Source of the DNA: Dyadobacter psychrotolerans
GTDB taxonomy: Bacteria > Bacteroidota > Bacteroidia > Cytophagales > Spirosomataceae
Direction of reading: 5' to 3'
NCBI RefSeq assembly: GCF_004349265.1
Contig: NZ_SMFL01000001.1
Span: forward strand, 744,001-808,000
Length of the DNA: 64,000 nucleotides
A program made the translations under genes and the position numbers. The notes below the pieces were generated by a model. It was given only the letters and a program-made list of their open reading frames with translations, ran no database searches and was not told the origin of the DNA. Numbering within the stretch: position 1 is the first letter of the stretch; each line of letters begins with the position of its first letter. Positions 25,576-35,195 of the stretch are shown here, piece by piece.

Positions 25576-26626
25576 GTTCAACCCTTCCAGGGTTGTGACG
25601 ATTTAAAGTATTTTATTTAACCCCGGATTGCATCCGGAGCTATTAAAGTGATATCCCTTCGGGATTGGCGTCATGGAACTAAGGTATACGGTTGGATCTT
25701 CAAAAGCGTCATAGAACAGTAAAATACTACGCAAAAGTCCGACAGGACTTAAACCTGAATAGCCCCGGATGTAGTCCGGTGGAAAAAGATAACGCGGTCC
25801 TACAAAACAACCCTGGAAGGGTTGAACGAACTAGAAACGCTTTCAACCCTTCCAGGGTTGTGACGATTTAAATGGATTTTATTTAACCCCGGATTGCATC
25901 CGGAGCTATTAAAGTGATATCCCTTCGGGATTGGCGTCATGGAACTAAGGTATACGGTTGGGTCTTCAAGAGCGTCATAGAACAGTAAAATACTACGCAA
26001 AAGTCCGACAGGACTTAAACCTGAATAGCCCCGGATGTAGTCCGGGGGAAAAAGATAACGCGGTCCTACAAAACAACCCTGAAAGGGTTGAACGAACTAG
26101 AAACGCTTTCAGGGTTGTAACGATTTAAATGGATTTTATTTAACCCCGGATTGCATCCGGAGCTATTAAAGTGATATCCCTTCGGGACTGGCGTCATGGA
26201 ACTAAGGTATACGGTTGGGTCTTCAAGAGCGTCATAGAACAGTAAGATACTATGCAAAAGTCCGACAGGGCTTAAACCTGAATAGCCCCGGATGTAATCC
26301 GGCGGAAAAAGATAACGCGGTCCTACAAAACAACCCTGGAAGGGTTGAACGGACTAGCAACGCTTTCAGGGTTGTGACGATTTAAATGGATTTTATTTAA
26401 CCCCGGATTGCATCCGGAGCTATTAAAGTGATATCCCTTCGGGACTGGCGTCATGGAACTAAGGTATACGGTTGGGTCTTCAAGAGCGTCATAGAAGAGT
26501 AAGATACTATGCAAAAGTCCGACAGGGCTTAAACCTGAATAGCCCCGGATGTAATCCGGAGGAAAGATAACGCGGTCCTACAAAACAACCCTGGAAGGGT
26601 TGAACGGACTAGCAACGCTTTCAACA
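25576..26626. repeat. Four tandem units of ~257-265 bp packed with hairpins
   Basis: The anchor AGGGTTGT occurs at 25589, 25854, 26111 and 26368, giving periods of 265, 257 and 257 bp. Each unit holds up to six short dyads. In unit 2 they are: AACCCTTCCAGGGTT (25846-25860), CCGGATTGCATCCGG (25889-25903), ATCCCTTCGGGAT (25919-25931), AAGTCCGACAGGACTT (26001-26016), a CCCCGGA/TCCGGGG stem (26029-26047) and CAACCCTGAAAGGGTTG (26074-26090). Differences between units fall largely in loops or keep wobble pairing. The array ends 88 bp before a Y1 transposase gene, which suggests a REP/RAYT-type relationship. The period and lack of variable spacers rule out CRISPR. Confidence 0.85.
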
Positions 26627-26713
26627 ACGGGATTGAAAGACTCATCCTGTTACATTACCTCAAAACCAACGTCATGAAAACAACAAAACCTTACTTCAAA
26701 CCAACAAACTAAA

Positions 26714-27160
26714 ATGAGCACTTACACACAAATTCTTTATCAAATCGTTTTCAGTACAAAAGAACGTGAGCCTGTTCTGTTGAAGGAAAATCGTCCTTTG
26801 TTGTTTAAATATATTTATGGTATTCTAAAAAATAAAAATTGTCATCTATATCGAATCAACGGTGTAAGTGATCACATACACATCTTGACAAGCCTTCACC
26901 CTTCTGTTTCCCTATCCTCGCTGGTTAAAGACATAAAAATCAGCAGTTCCGTATTTCTCAAAGAAAATAATTTATTTACCGGCTTCTCAGGCTGGCAGGA
27001 AGGTTATGGAGCATTTACTTATTCTTTCGGAGAAGTAAATATATTAATTGAATACGTTAAAAATCAGGAACAACATCACAAAAAGATTACTTTTAGGGAA
27101 GAATTTATAGCCATGTTAAACGAACAGCAAATCAGGTTCGACGAAAAATATTTAACTTAA
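26714..27160 (+). CDS. Y1 (HUH) transposase, IS200/REP-associated type
   Basis: 148 residues, a single TnpA-like domain. The HUH metal-binding motif is DHIHIL (H54, H56), the catalytic tyrosine is most likely Y114 in NILIEYVKNQEQHHKK, and the motif WQEGYGAFTYS (about 94-104) precedes it. All expected catalytic parts are present, so it seems active. These enzymes nick and join single-stranded DNA at hairpins. The stand-alone form next to many palindromes resembles REP-associated tyrosine transposases rather than IS200 itself; no IS605-type TnpB is present. The stop is only 4 bp before the sigma-54 activator gene. Confidence 0.87.
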   Translation: MSTYTQILYQIVFSTKEREPVLLKENRPLLFKYIYGILKNKNCHLYRINGVSDHIHILTSLHPSVSLSSLVKDIKISSSVFLKENNLFTGFSGWQEGYGAFTYSFGEVNILIEYVKNQEQHHKKITFREEFIAMLNEQQIRFDEKYLT

Positions 27161-27164
27161 AGAA

Positions 27165-28541
27165 ATGTTACTCTCAGAAGCAAAAATCCTCATTATCGAC
27201 GATGACGTCGACGTGCTCAGCGCCGCGAAACTTCTATTAAAACGCCATGCTAAACTAGTGGATATTGAAAAAAATCCACAAAAGCTGCCTTTTTTGGTTA
27301 CCAACAATGATTACAACCTCATCCTGCTGGACATGAACTTCACCAGGGATGTTAATAGCGGACGTGAAGGTTTTCACTGGCTCGACCGGATTCTGGACAT
27401 CAACCCTAAAACAAAAGTGATCATGATCACCGCCTATGGGGATATTGAAATGGCCATCAGAGCAATAAAGGCGGGTGCGACGGACTTTGTCTTAAAACCT
27501 TGGGAGAATGATAAATTGCTCAACACAATTGAAGCAGCACTTCAAAGTGGCGCTTCTCTTTTGGCAGCTACAGGTACTGCAAACGAAGAAAAAACGAAAG
27601 AAGACAGTAAAAAGGGCAAGCCTTCCGCAGACACAATTATAGCTTCAAGCGACTCGATGAAGCAGGTCCTGCATACTTCCGAACGTGTAGCCGCAACGGA
27701 TGCCAACGTACTGGTGCTGGGCGAAAACGGAACCGGAAAAACACAGCTGGCAAAACATATTCACCAACATTCCAAACGGGCAGATAAACCTTTTGTAACC
27801 GTTGATCTCGGCGCGTTAAGTGAGACTTTGTTTGAAAGCGAACTTTTTGGCCATGTTAAAGGTGCATTTACAGATGCAAAAGAAGACAGGGCCGGCAGGT
27901 TTGAAGAAGCTAAGGGCGGAACCATTTTTCTTGACGAAATCGGAAACCTGACTTTGCCGCTACAAGCTAAATTACTGACAGTCATACAGGAAAGACGCGT
28001 TACAAGAGTTGGATCCAACAAACCGATCCCTCTGGATGTACGGCTGATTTGCGCAACGAACATGAATATTGAGAAAATGGTGGAGGAAAAGGTGTTTCGT
28101 CAGGATCTTCTTTACAGGATTAATACGATTGAGCTCGATCTCCCGCCTCTGCGTGAACGCCAGGAAGATATTGCAGTTCTTGCAGATTTTTATCTAAAAC
28201 AATTTAGCAAAAAGTACAACAGGCCTGTGACGGACATCAGCAGTGCTTTGATCAAAAAAATGCAGCAGTATAACTGGCCCGGAAATATTCGTGAATTGCA
28301 GCACGCCATTGAACGGGCGGTTATTCTTTCTCAGGAAAAAACTTTGCAACCAGACGACCTCTTTCTGAAAAGCTCCGGCGGCCAGGCATCCACTGCAACC
28401 GGTTTTGACCTTGAAGACATGGAAAAAACACTTATCGTCAAGGCCATGAAACGCTTCAACGGAAACATAACAGATGCTGCCCGCGAACTCGGCCTAAGCA
28501 GAGCGGCGCTCTACCGGCGAATGGAAAAATATGGTCTTTAA
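27165..28541 (+). CDS. Sigma-54-dependent response regulator (NtrC family)
   Basis: 458 residues with three domains. The receiver (1-125) has acidic pocket IIDDD (about 10-14), phospho-acceptor D56 in LILLDMNF, T89 and K111. The AAA+ domain (about 155-395) has Walker A GENGTGKT (186-193), the sigma-54 contact loop GAFTDA (233-238; the usual form is GAFTGA) and Walker B FLDEI (255-259). A Fis-type HTH ends the protein (NITDAARELGLSRAALYRRM). It should activate sigma-54 promoters after phosphorylation. The three promoters of the neighbouring ABC locus, each with tandem palindromic sites, are the obvious targets. No kinase is adjacent; the NtrY-like kinase at 40704 is a candidate. It may now be co-transcribed with the transposase upstream. 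Confidence 0.92.
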   Translation: MLLSEAKILIIDDDVDVLSAAKLLLKRHAKLVDIEKNPQKLPFLVTNNDYNLILLDMNFTRDVNSGREGFHWLDRILDINPKTKVIMITAYGDIEMAIRAIKAGATDFVLKPWENDKLLNTIEAALQSGASLLAATGTANEEKTKEDSKKGKPSADTIIASSDSMKQVLHTSERVAATDANVLVLGENGTGKTQLAKHIHQHSKRADKPFVTVDLGALSETLFESELFGHVKGAFTDAKEDRAGRFEEAKGGTIFLDEIGNLTLPLQAKLLTVIQERRVTRVGSNKPIPLDVRLICATNMNIEKMVEEKVFRQDLLYRINTIELDLPPLRERQEDIAVLADFYLKQFSKKYNRPVTDISSALIKKMQQYNWPGNIRELQHAIERAVILSQEKTLQPDDLFLKSSGGQASTATGFDLEDMEKTLIVKAMKRFNGNITDAARELGLSRAALYRRMEKYGL

Positions 28542-28580
28542 GATATTGAAGTAAATATTGAACGATCAGCAAATAAGAAA

Positions 28581-28606
28581 GGCTCCTGATGAATTCATCA
28601 GGAGCC
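28581..28606 (+). terminator. Terminator after sigma-54 activator gene
   Basis: A perfect 13+13-bp palindrome (GGCTCCTGATGAA and its complement, 28581-28606), followed by CCTTTTGG and then a T-run at 28619-28626. Confidence 0.85.
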
Positions 28607-28689
28607 CCTTTTGGTACATTTTTTTCAGGTTCCCATGTTGCCAGTGCTTACTCACGGTCTGGCTGCAACGCTTACCTAATTGATTTAAA

Positions 28690-30627
28690 ATGACCAAGTA
28701 TCTTGTTTTGCTGCTTTCTGTACTATCATTCTATCCTGTCTTTTCTCAGACAAACATACAAGCTGTTCCGTTGAAAGATGTTAAAACGCAGCAAGGCTTT
28801 TGGCACACCCGATTGCAAATTGCAAGTAATGTAACCATACCACACGTTTTGGAACAATGTGCACAATCCGGTCGTTTTGACAATTTTGCGATTGCGGGAG
28901 GTTTACAACAAGGCAAATTCAAAGGAGCTCTTTTTGATGATTCTGATGTATTCAAGGCGGTGGAAGGCGCTGCATATTCACTGCAAAACCGATATGATGC
29001 CAGGCTGGATAAATACCTCGATAGCCTGATCGTACTTTTTGAAGCTGCGCAGGAACCGGATGGTTATCTTTACACCATACGAACGATCAATAAGGATACA
29101 ACCGGATCTTACAACTGGAATGCCGGCCCATACCGTTACTCTTTTGAAAACGGAAGCCACGAACTCTACAATGTGGGGCATCTTTATGAAGCAGCCATTG
29201 CGCATTTTGAAGCAACCGGTAAAAAGTCTTTATTGAATGTAGCAATTAAAAGCGCTAATCATCTCGTCAGGACTTTCGGACCAAATCCGGGTCAGCTTGT
29301 TGTAGTACCTGGCCATGAAGAGGCAGAAATTGCTTTGATCAGACTTTCACGCACTACCGGCAAAAAAGAATATTTTGACCTTGCCAGATTTTTCATTGAT
29401 ATGCGGGGAAGATCCGATAAACGCCCGCTCTTTCTTGATGGCCATAAGTTAGGCCCATCCTATTTCCAGGATCAGATACCGGTTGTAAGACAGAAAGAAG
29501 CTGTCGGACATGCGGTTCGTGCCCAGTACTTGTATACTGCAATTACCGATATGCTCACAATCGAAGATGATCCAAAATACAGTGCTGCAATACATAACAT
29601 TTGGGATGATGCAACTTTAAAAAAGCAATACATTACCGGCGGTGTTGGAGCACGTGAAGATGGGGAGGCATTTGATTCCGCTTATGTATTGCCCAACGAT
29701 AATGCCTACGCCGAAACTTGTGCCGCAGTTGCCAACATGTTATGGAACCATAAAATGTATTTGTATACAGGAAAAGCCAAGTATATGGATGTTTTCGAGC
29801 GCGTTCTTTACAATGGCTTTCTGGGTGGAATGTCCATCAAAGGCAATCAATTTTTTTATGTTAATCCTATGGCCTCAAACGGGACCAACGATTTCGGAAA
29901 AGGCAGTGGCGCATTGAGAAGTGATTGGTTTGGCACTGCCTGCTGCCCTACGAACGTATCAAGATTTCTCCCTTCCATGCCTGCTTATATTTACGCTAAA
30001 AAGGGAAATGAATTGATTGTAAATCTTTTTGCCGACAGCGAAATCAATACAAAAATTAGTGATGTACAAGTCAAGCTTTCTCAAAAAACAGATTATCCAT
30101 GGAATGGTGACGTCAAAATGACTGTAAATCCGGAAAAGTCACTGACTTTCCCGATTTCGATCCGGATCCCCGGCTGGGTGCAGGGAAACGTAATTCCAGG
30201 TGATCTGTATACCTATACGGACAAAAATCCGCTGTCCTTTGAATTAAAAATAAATGGTAAACCCATAAAGGCAACGGTCGAAAAGGGTTATTTAGAAATC
30301 ACAAGAACCTGGAAAAAAGGCGACATCATTTCACTTTCACTGGATATGCCTGTAAAAAAAGTGATCGCTAATCAAAATATCAAAGCAGATAAAGGCAAAA
30401 TTGCAATTGAACGGGGTCCTGTTTTGTACTGCGCAGAAGGGGATGACAATGAAGGCAAGGTACTTTCGATTAAAGTCAACGCAGGACAAACTTTTACACC
30501 GGAATTCAGGAAAGAATTTTTGGGAGGGGTAATGGTACTGAAATCAGCTGATGTTACGCTAATCCCATATTTTGCCTGGGCAAACAGAGGAGCAAATGAA
30601 ATGACTGTCTGGTTTGATTCAAAGTGA
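28690..30627 (+). CDS. GH127 beta-L-arabinofuranosidase-like protein
   Basis: 645 residues with a signal peptide (MTKYLVLLLSVLSFYPVFS, then QTN). The family's catalytic zinc/cysteine site is visible: acid/base candidate E326 in GEAF, E342 and C344 in AYAETC, and the C418-C419 pair in TACCPTNVSR. Members of GH127 release beta-L-arabinofuranose from plant glycans using a cysteine nucleophile. The N-terminal two-thirds is an alpha-barrel (IPHVLEQC, NVGHLYEAAIAHFEATG); the C-terminal part is beta-rich (IRIPGW, KVIANQNIKADKGKIAIERG). It stands alone between terminators and converges on a giant sensor kinase. Confidence 0.88.
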   Translation: MTKYLVLLLSVLSFYPVFSQTNIQAVPLKDVKTQQGFWHTRLQIASNVTIPHVLEQCAQSGRFDNFAIAGGLQQGKFKGALFDDSDVFKAVEGAAYSLQNRYDARLDKYLDSLIVLFEAAQEPDGYLYTIRTINKDTTGSYNWNAGPYRYSFENGSHELYNVGHLYEAAIAHFEATGKKSLLNVAIKSANHLVRTFGPNPGQLVVVPGHEEAEIALIRLSRTTGKKEYFDLARFFIDMRGRSDKRPLFLDGHKLGPSYFQDQIPVVRQKEAVGHAVRAQYLYTAITDMLTIEDDPKYSAAIHNIWDDATLKKQYITGGVGAREDGEAFDSAYVLPNDNAYAETCAAVANMLWNHKMYLYTGKAKYMDVFERVLYNGFLGGMSIKGNQFFYVNPMASNGTNDFGKGSGALRSDWFGTACCPTNVSRFLPSMPAYIYAKKGNELIVNLFADSEINTKISDVQVKLSQKTDYPWNGDVKMTVNPEKSLTFPISIRIPGWVQGNVIPGDLYTYTDKNPLSFELKINGKPIKATVEKGYLEITRTWKKGDIISLSLDMPVKKVIANQNIKADKGKIAIERGPVLYCAEGDDNEGKVLSIKVNAGQTFTPEFRKEFLGGVMVLKSADVTLIPYFAWANRGANEMTVWFDSK

Positions 30628-30647
30628 AGCCATGTTTCAAATCCATC

Positions 30648-33600
30648 TTACTTTTCCGAATTAAAAATCAGATGAACCCTTGTACCATTTTCTTTTTCAA
30701 CAAGGATTGTCAAGTGTAGAAGCGCCGAAATTTCCTTGACGATCAACAGACCAAGGCCATGATAATCTTCTGAAACGGTCGCTGATTTTTCGATGAAATC
30801 GTTAGACGATTGATTTAGCCAGTCCATCAGATTATCCGGCATCCCGGGACCGGAATCAGCGACGATGAAATGCAGACTGCCTCCACGATTTTCTACACTA
30901 ACCCTTATGACACCTTGGTACGTATATTTATTTGCATTGTCAATCAGGTTATGTATCACAATTCCAAACAATTGCACATTGGTTTCCACCGAAAGCTTTG
31001 CAGGTACTTCGTATATAAATTTATTGGATTGTTCCTGAATGGCCTGTGAAAAAAGCTCGGCTTTTGTTTTTACCAAAGGGCGTAACAATATATTTTCCTT
31101 TTGCAAATGCTCACCATATACCTGCGTTTTTATATATCCAATCATGTTTTCCAACAATTGGTACATCCTTTTACCCGAGGTTGTCAGGCTTTTGCCAATA
31201 TCAGAAACTGTATCATATTCCTTGTTGTTGATAAATCCATTAATTCTCTCCGTGAAAGAAATCATGTATTTCAAGGGTGTTCGAATATCATGGCTGATTG
31301 AAGCAATGAGCCTGCTTTGGATGTGCATTTGCCTGTTCAGTTCCTTTTCTGAATCCCGGAGCGCCAGCAAAGTCTGTTCAAGATTTTGGGTTCTTAACAT
31401 TACTTTTTCTTCCAGCTCCTGATTTCGGTTTCGTAAATGTCTTATTCTAAACCTGATGTAGAGATAAATTATCAATAAAGCTACACCAACGCAAATCAGC
31501 TGAAACCATAATTTTTCATACCAATTACGATTCACTATAATGGTAAGCGACTTGACAATTTCATTACCACTGCCAAAACCGCTGACTTTTTTTACCTGCA
31601 AAAAATAAGCCCCTGATCCGAGTTCGGAAAAGCGGATTACGGGATCACCAGCCTTTAAACTTATCCACTCCGATTTACCGGTTAATGCGTCGCCACTTAT
31701 TTTATACGAGAGCAGAAGGTTGTTTATATTCCCAAAATACGCCGTGGCAATAGAAAGACTTATATTTTTAGGGTTAACGGGCAGCGTAATCGTATCATTT
31801 GTTATGAACCTCGATTTTCCGTGTACTTCCAGCCTGTCGATAAGCAATTTCCCATCCGGCTGCTCGGACTCTATATCCTCCGGTTTAAACCAGACCAGAC
31901 CATTTAAAGAAGGAAGCGAAAAATGTCCGTCCGGTAATTTTACTGAGCACGGCTGGCAGCCTCCATCAAATTCGTTTGTTTTAAAACCATGATCTTTGGC
32001 ATAATAAAGGTAAAATGGAGTCCGTATTTCAGCCTTTCCGCTTCCGGCTAACCTGGTATAATTCAGCAGGTCTTTTTTAGAAACCTGAAACAAACCTTTG
32101 TTGGTTGTAATCCAGAAAAAACCTTTTTGATCTTCTGTAATACAATGAGCGGCAGCTAAATAGCCATTAACATCCGGCGGAAACTGAACAAGTTTGTTCC
32201 GGTTGTAATAGAGAATTCCGTCTTCATAGGTTGTAAAAAACAGTCCCGTGGATGAAGGGGAAATATACAGGCTCCTTACAAACATCCTTTCAGTTCCCTT
32301 GATTACAGCAGTTCTTCCTGTTTTAAGTGACACGTTATAAAGACCCTGTTCCGTTGCCAGCCATAAACTATTATTTGACTGTAAGATAAATACAATGTTT
32401 TTGATAGTGTAAGTGTTAAATGCTTTCGGGTGTAGATTTTCCTGGCCATGCCGGATATAAAAAAGGCCCTTCGATTTCAAACCGATCCATATCCTTCCCT
32501 CCCAACCCTGGTAAATGGTTTTTATTTCATCATGCAGATTCCAGGAATGTAAAAGCTTTTGGCCTTTTGGTGCATACCTGTATAATAATTCACCCGATTT
32601 GATCCAGATAAATCCGTTTTGATCAGTCAAAATACTTCGCCCGTCAAGTTTGAAATTTTTACGAACAGCAGGTAAAACTGCTTCATGTTGCCTCCAAAGT
32701 CCTTGCTTTGTTTCGTCTCCGAATATTATTCCGCCAGGAGTAAGCACGTTTTTATGATCAAAAAGGGTTTGGGCATAAAAAATATTATCCATGTCTCTCT
32801 CACCAAACCTGAGTGTTCTGAACATTTTTTCAGAAAACACAAAAAGACCTCTTGTGAGGCTTCCTAGAAATATTCTGCTTCTGAACTGGTCGTAGTGAAC
32901 GGTAATGATGTTATTTGTCTCAAAATCAAAGCCTCTGAGAATAAGCTGAGTGCGGAAAGTGCTGTCCGCAATTTGGCTGAGATAATAAAAATTTTGGTTC
33001 AGAAGAATAAATACCTGATCGGAAATATTGTTCCAGTAAACTTTCAGTGTTTTACCGGGCTTCTGATAATCAGGATCTTCAAGAATGTCACCTGTCAACG
33101 AAAATCGCTTTGTACCTTTCGTGTCAATACAAAGTATCGTATTATCATTTTCAACCTTGTACAAATTTCCACCCAGGCTAAAGTAATTGCGAAAAAGAGG
33201 ACTTTTTATTTGAAGTTCACCAGCCTTTTTCCATTTATCAAAAAATTCAATCCTGTTTCGGTGAAGTATAAAAAAACGGTCTTCTGCATTGGGCGACAAG
33301 ATGATATAATAAAGGGGATCTGCTTCTTCCCATAAATAATTGGGTGAACCGGATGCAAGCAGACTGACATTATGACCCTCATTAATGTGTGGGACCATTT
33401 TGATTTTACGCAGATACGATGAGTCCGACACAGCAACAGAATTTTCAATCCGCAGCATTTCAAAATCATTAGAAACTCCATAAAACCTTTCCGGTCTCGT
33501 TATGTCTGGTTGTATTGTATGGAAACGAGTATTTTTCTGACCGGTATTAGATTTGTTAAAAACATAGAAATTGTGTCCGTCGAAGCGTACTAAACCATTC

Positions 33601-33797
33601 TCCGTTGCAATCCAGAGAAAACCATTTTTGTCCCTGGCTAAACTTCTTACACTATTTTGCGGCAGTCCGTTTTCATCCGTATATTGTTTTACATGATATT
33701 CAGGCTCCTGATTACCATGTAAATCCTGCGCTGAAATTTTACCTTTTGTGAATAAAAATGTTAAAACGGCAAGTATGAAGATTTTCGTTAACATCAT
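30648..33797 (-). CDS. Sensor histidine kinase with two-propeller ligand domain
   Basis: About 1049 residues from MMLTKIFILAVLTFLF; an upstream start at 33827 is weaker. After the signal come repeated propeller blades (VRSLARDKNGFLWIATENGL, ITEDQKGFFWITTNKGLF) over about 30-680, a Y_Y_Y domain (about 690-745), one membrane helix (LWFQLICVGVALLIIYLYI), a coiled-coil linker (EEKVMLRTQNLEQTL), then HisKA (ISHDIRTPLKY, H near 836) and a HATPase with N-box NLIDNANKY and G-boxes DSGPGMP and GLGLL. This is the sensor half of a hybrid two-component system, but no receiver or AraC-type HTH follows. Such sensors usually read oligosaccharides; the convergent GH127 gene hints at an arabinose-containing ligand, an inference only. 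Confidence 0.88.
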   Translation of the reverse strand: MMLTKIFILAVLTFLFTKGKISAQDLHGNQEPEYHVKQYTDENGLPQNSVRSLARDKNGFLWIATENGLVRFDGHNFYVFNKSNTGQKNTRFHTIQPDITRPERFYGVSNDFEMLRIENSVAVSDSSYLRKIKMVPHINEGHNVSLLASGSPNYLWEEADPLYYIILSPNAEDRFFILHRNRIEFFDKWKKAGELQIKSPLFRNYFSLGGNLYKVENDNTILCIDTKGTKRFSLTGDILEDPDYQKPGKTLKVYWNNISDQVFILLNQNFYYLSQIADSTFRTQLILRGFDFETNNIITVHYDQFRSRIFLGSLTRGLFVFSEKMFRTLRFGERDMDNIFYAQTLFDHKNVLTPGGIIFGDETKQGLWRQHEAVLPAVRKNFKLDGRSILTDQNGFIWIKSGELLYRYAPKGQKLLHSWNLHDEIKTIYQGWEGRIWIGLKSKGLFYIRHGQENLHPKAFNTYTIKNIVFILQSNNSLWLATEQGLYNVSLKTGRTAVIKGTERMFVRSLYISPSSTGLFFTTYEDGILYYNRNKLVQFPPDVNGYLAAAHCITEDQKGFFWITTNKGLFQVSKKDLLNYTRLAGSGKAEIRTPFYLYYAKDHGFKTNEFDGGCQPCSVKLPDGHFSLPSLNGLVWFKPEDIESEQPDGKLLIDRLEVHGKSRFITNDTITLPVNPKNISLSIATAYFGNINNLLLSYKISGDALTGKSEWISLKAGDPVIRFSELGSGAYFLQVKKVSGFGSGNEIVKSLTIIVNRNWYEKLWFQLICVGVALLIIYLYIRFRIRHLRNRNQELEEKVMLRTQNLEQTLLALRDSEKELNRQMHIQSRLIASISHDIRTPLKYMISFTERINGFINNKEYDTVSDIGKSLTTSGKRMYQLLENMIGYIKTQVYGEHLQKENILLRPLVKTKAELFSQAIQEQSNKFIYEVPAKLSVETNVQLFGIVIHNLIDNANKYTYQGVIRVSVENRGGSLHFIVADSGPGMPDNLMDWLNQSSNDFIEKSATVSEDYHGLGLLIVKEISALLHLTILVEKENGTRVHLIFNSEK

Positions 33798-34030
33798 CCT
33801 GAAGTTTAAGTCCGTATCGATGAGCATCTACCCGGTGATAGGACCTAAAACATCTGATGAGGTAACATTTTTCGATCAGATTTACATATAATTTATTTGA
33901 TATACATTTCGTAATAGAACTATCTGTCAAGACTTTTCGAATGCTTAATAAATGATGTAACATTATCTTTTTTTACTTAAAAAAACTGTAAGACTACTAA
34001 GTTCCAAACTTCGACATATATACGCAGACG

Positions 34031-34945
34031 CTAGTTCGCCAGGTTCTTTTTAACGGTATCTATATCCCGAAGTTCTCCGTCTACGATGATATTTACATCA
34101 CTGTCCTTAAAAATATCATTGTCAGAAACCAGTTTACTTTTAAAGTAAAGGGTAAAGGGAAGTTCCTTGCCTTTTGTAATAATTTGTCCGGCAGCTTTAA
34201 GTACTTTCCCCATATTTATGGCAAGAGGAATTTCATAGATCTCGCTGCTGTGCGCTTTCACTCTCGTCATGTCTTTAACCTTCCCTTCTGCAAGACGTTT
34301 TTGCTTTCCAAGATCAACTACGTAAGATGGGTTTTTGAATTGTATAGGAAAGCTGTTGCGATTACTAAATTTCAATTTTATAATTACATCGGATTTACTC
34401 AGCCTGAATTTTTCCATATCAAAATCTACAACCTCAACTTTCGGGAGCTGGTACAAAGGCAATCTTTTATCCATGGATAAGGTCAGACTGTCTTTTCCCA
34501 AAATAGGTTTTTGAAAATGAAAAACCGTTTCAAAGTGATAATCGGCACTGTCTTCTCCTTTGCTGCTTTCCTTATCACCTTCCTTCGACAGATCGGCAAT
34601 TTTTAATTTTGAAGGCAAAGTTACCATCGTGCTATCATTCGCTTTAAGTGCCAGCGGTTCTTCATATTTATTTTGAATGATTGTCACGCCATTCATTTGA
34701 ACAAAATAGTCAAAACCGTTTACGTCAAAGCCAATTGGAAGCGGATTGTGTACCAGCAAATTCAGCGACAAGTCAATGGTGCTGTCTGTAATGTTGCTGA
34801 TCCGGCCAATTCCCATTTCAACTCTTGGTTTCAAACCGGATACCGGATTTTCATGATTTTTCTTGTAAAAATGCCATGCAACAACTCCCGCAATTACAAA
34901 AACAATAAGAATTAACAGAATTTTGAATGGTCTTTTGAGGTTCAT
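34031..34945 (-). CDS. LEA14-like (LEA type 2) family protein
   Basis: About 304 residues from MNLKRPFKILLILIVFVIAG; a 14-residue longer start at 34987 is rejected because it places charged residues before the signal anchor. One N-terminal membrane helix is followed by two beta-sandwich LEA14/WHy-like repeats: the first holds RISNITDSTIDLSLNLLVHN and the second FDMEKFRLSKSDVIIKLKFS. The 'NPLPIGFDVNGFDYFVQMNG' segment is the family's signature. These proteins are linked to desiccation and stress but have no known enzyme activity. It should sit in the periplasm or be anchored to the inner membrane. It is divergent from the DUF892 gene. Confidence 0.8.
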   Translation of the reverse strand: MNLKRPFKILLILIVFVIAGVVAWHFYKKNHENPVSGLKPRVEMGIGRISNITDSTIDLSLNLLVHNPLPIGFDVNGFDYFVQMNGVTIIQNKYEEPLALKANDSTMVTLPSKLKIADLSKEGDKESSKGEDSADYHFETVFHFQKPILGKDSLTLSMDKRLPLYQLPKVEVVDFDMEKFRLSKSDVIIKLKFSNRNSFPIQFKNPSYVVDLGKQKRLAEGKVKDMTRVKAHSSEIYEIPLAINMGKVLKAAGQIITKGKELPFTLYFKSKLVSDNDIFKDSDVNIIVDGELRDIDTVKKNLAN

Positions 34946-35195
34946 AATCACCGGTTTAAGTTTGAAAGTATAGTGATCAAAAATCATTCCTCTTACAACC
35001 TCAGTTGGTAACGTCTTTCCTGCGCAAGTCCCCAGATGCCCTCATGTTTACAACGTATATGTGTACTTATGTCTTCATTAATTACCTTATAATGAGCCTT
35101 TTTAATAATTTTTGTTTGGTACAGAATTTTAAAACCACCAGCCGAAATGAGATTTCTCATTGTCAATAAACCGTGTAACCTAAAATTATACAATC

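Larger units (their letters stand above)
25372..26713. other. 1.3-kb non-coding region: promoter plus repeat array
   Basis: 25372-25535 holds the sigma-54-like promoter and activator sites of the adaptor operon. 25576-26626 is the tandem repeat array. 26627-26713 is AT-rich and presumably carries the promoter of the transposase gene, though no convincing -7 box stands out. Confidence 0.7.

Noticed and set aside
25800..26514. Minus-strand 63-66-residue open frames with near-identical protein (MHSILLFYDALEDPTVYLSS...)
   Set aside because: They repeat only because the DNA units repeat, span the hairpins, and are not linked to any start signal. They are by-products of the tandem array.
25576..26626. 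CRISPR array
   Set aside because: Units are ~257-265 bp and nearly identical throughout; there are no short repeats with unique spacers and no cas genes.
34993..35193. 66-residue minus-strand frame between the LEA14 and DUF892 genes
   Set aside because: No family resemblance; it covers the divergent promoter region and looks like chance.
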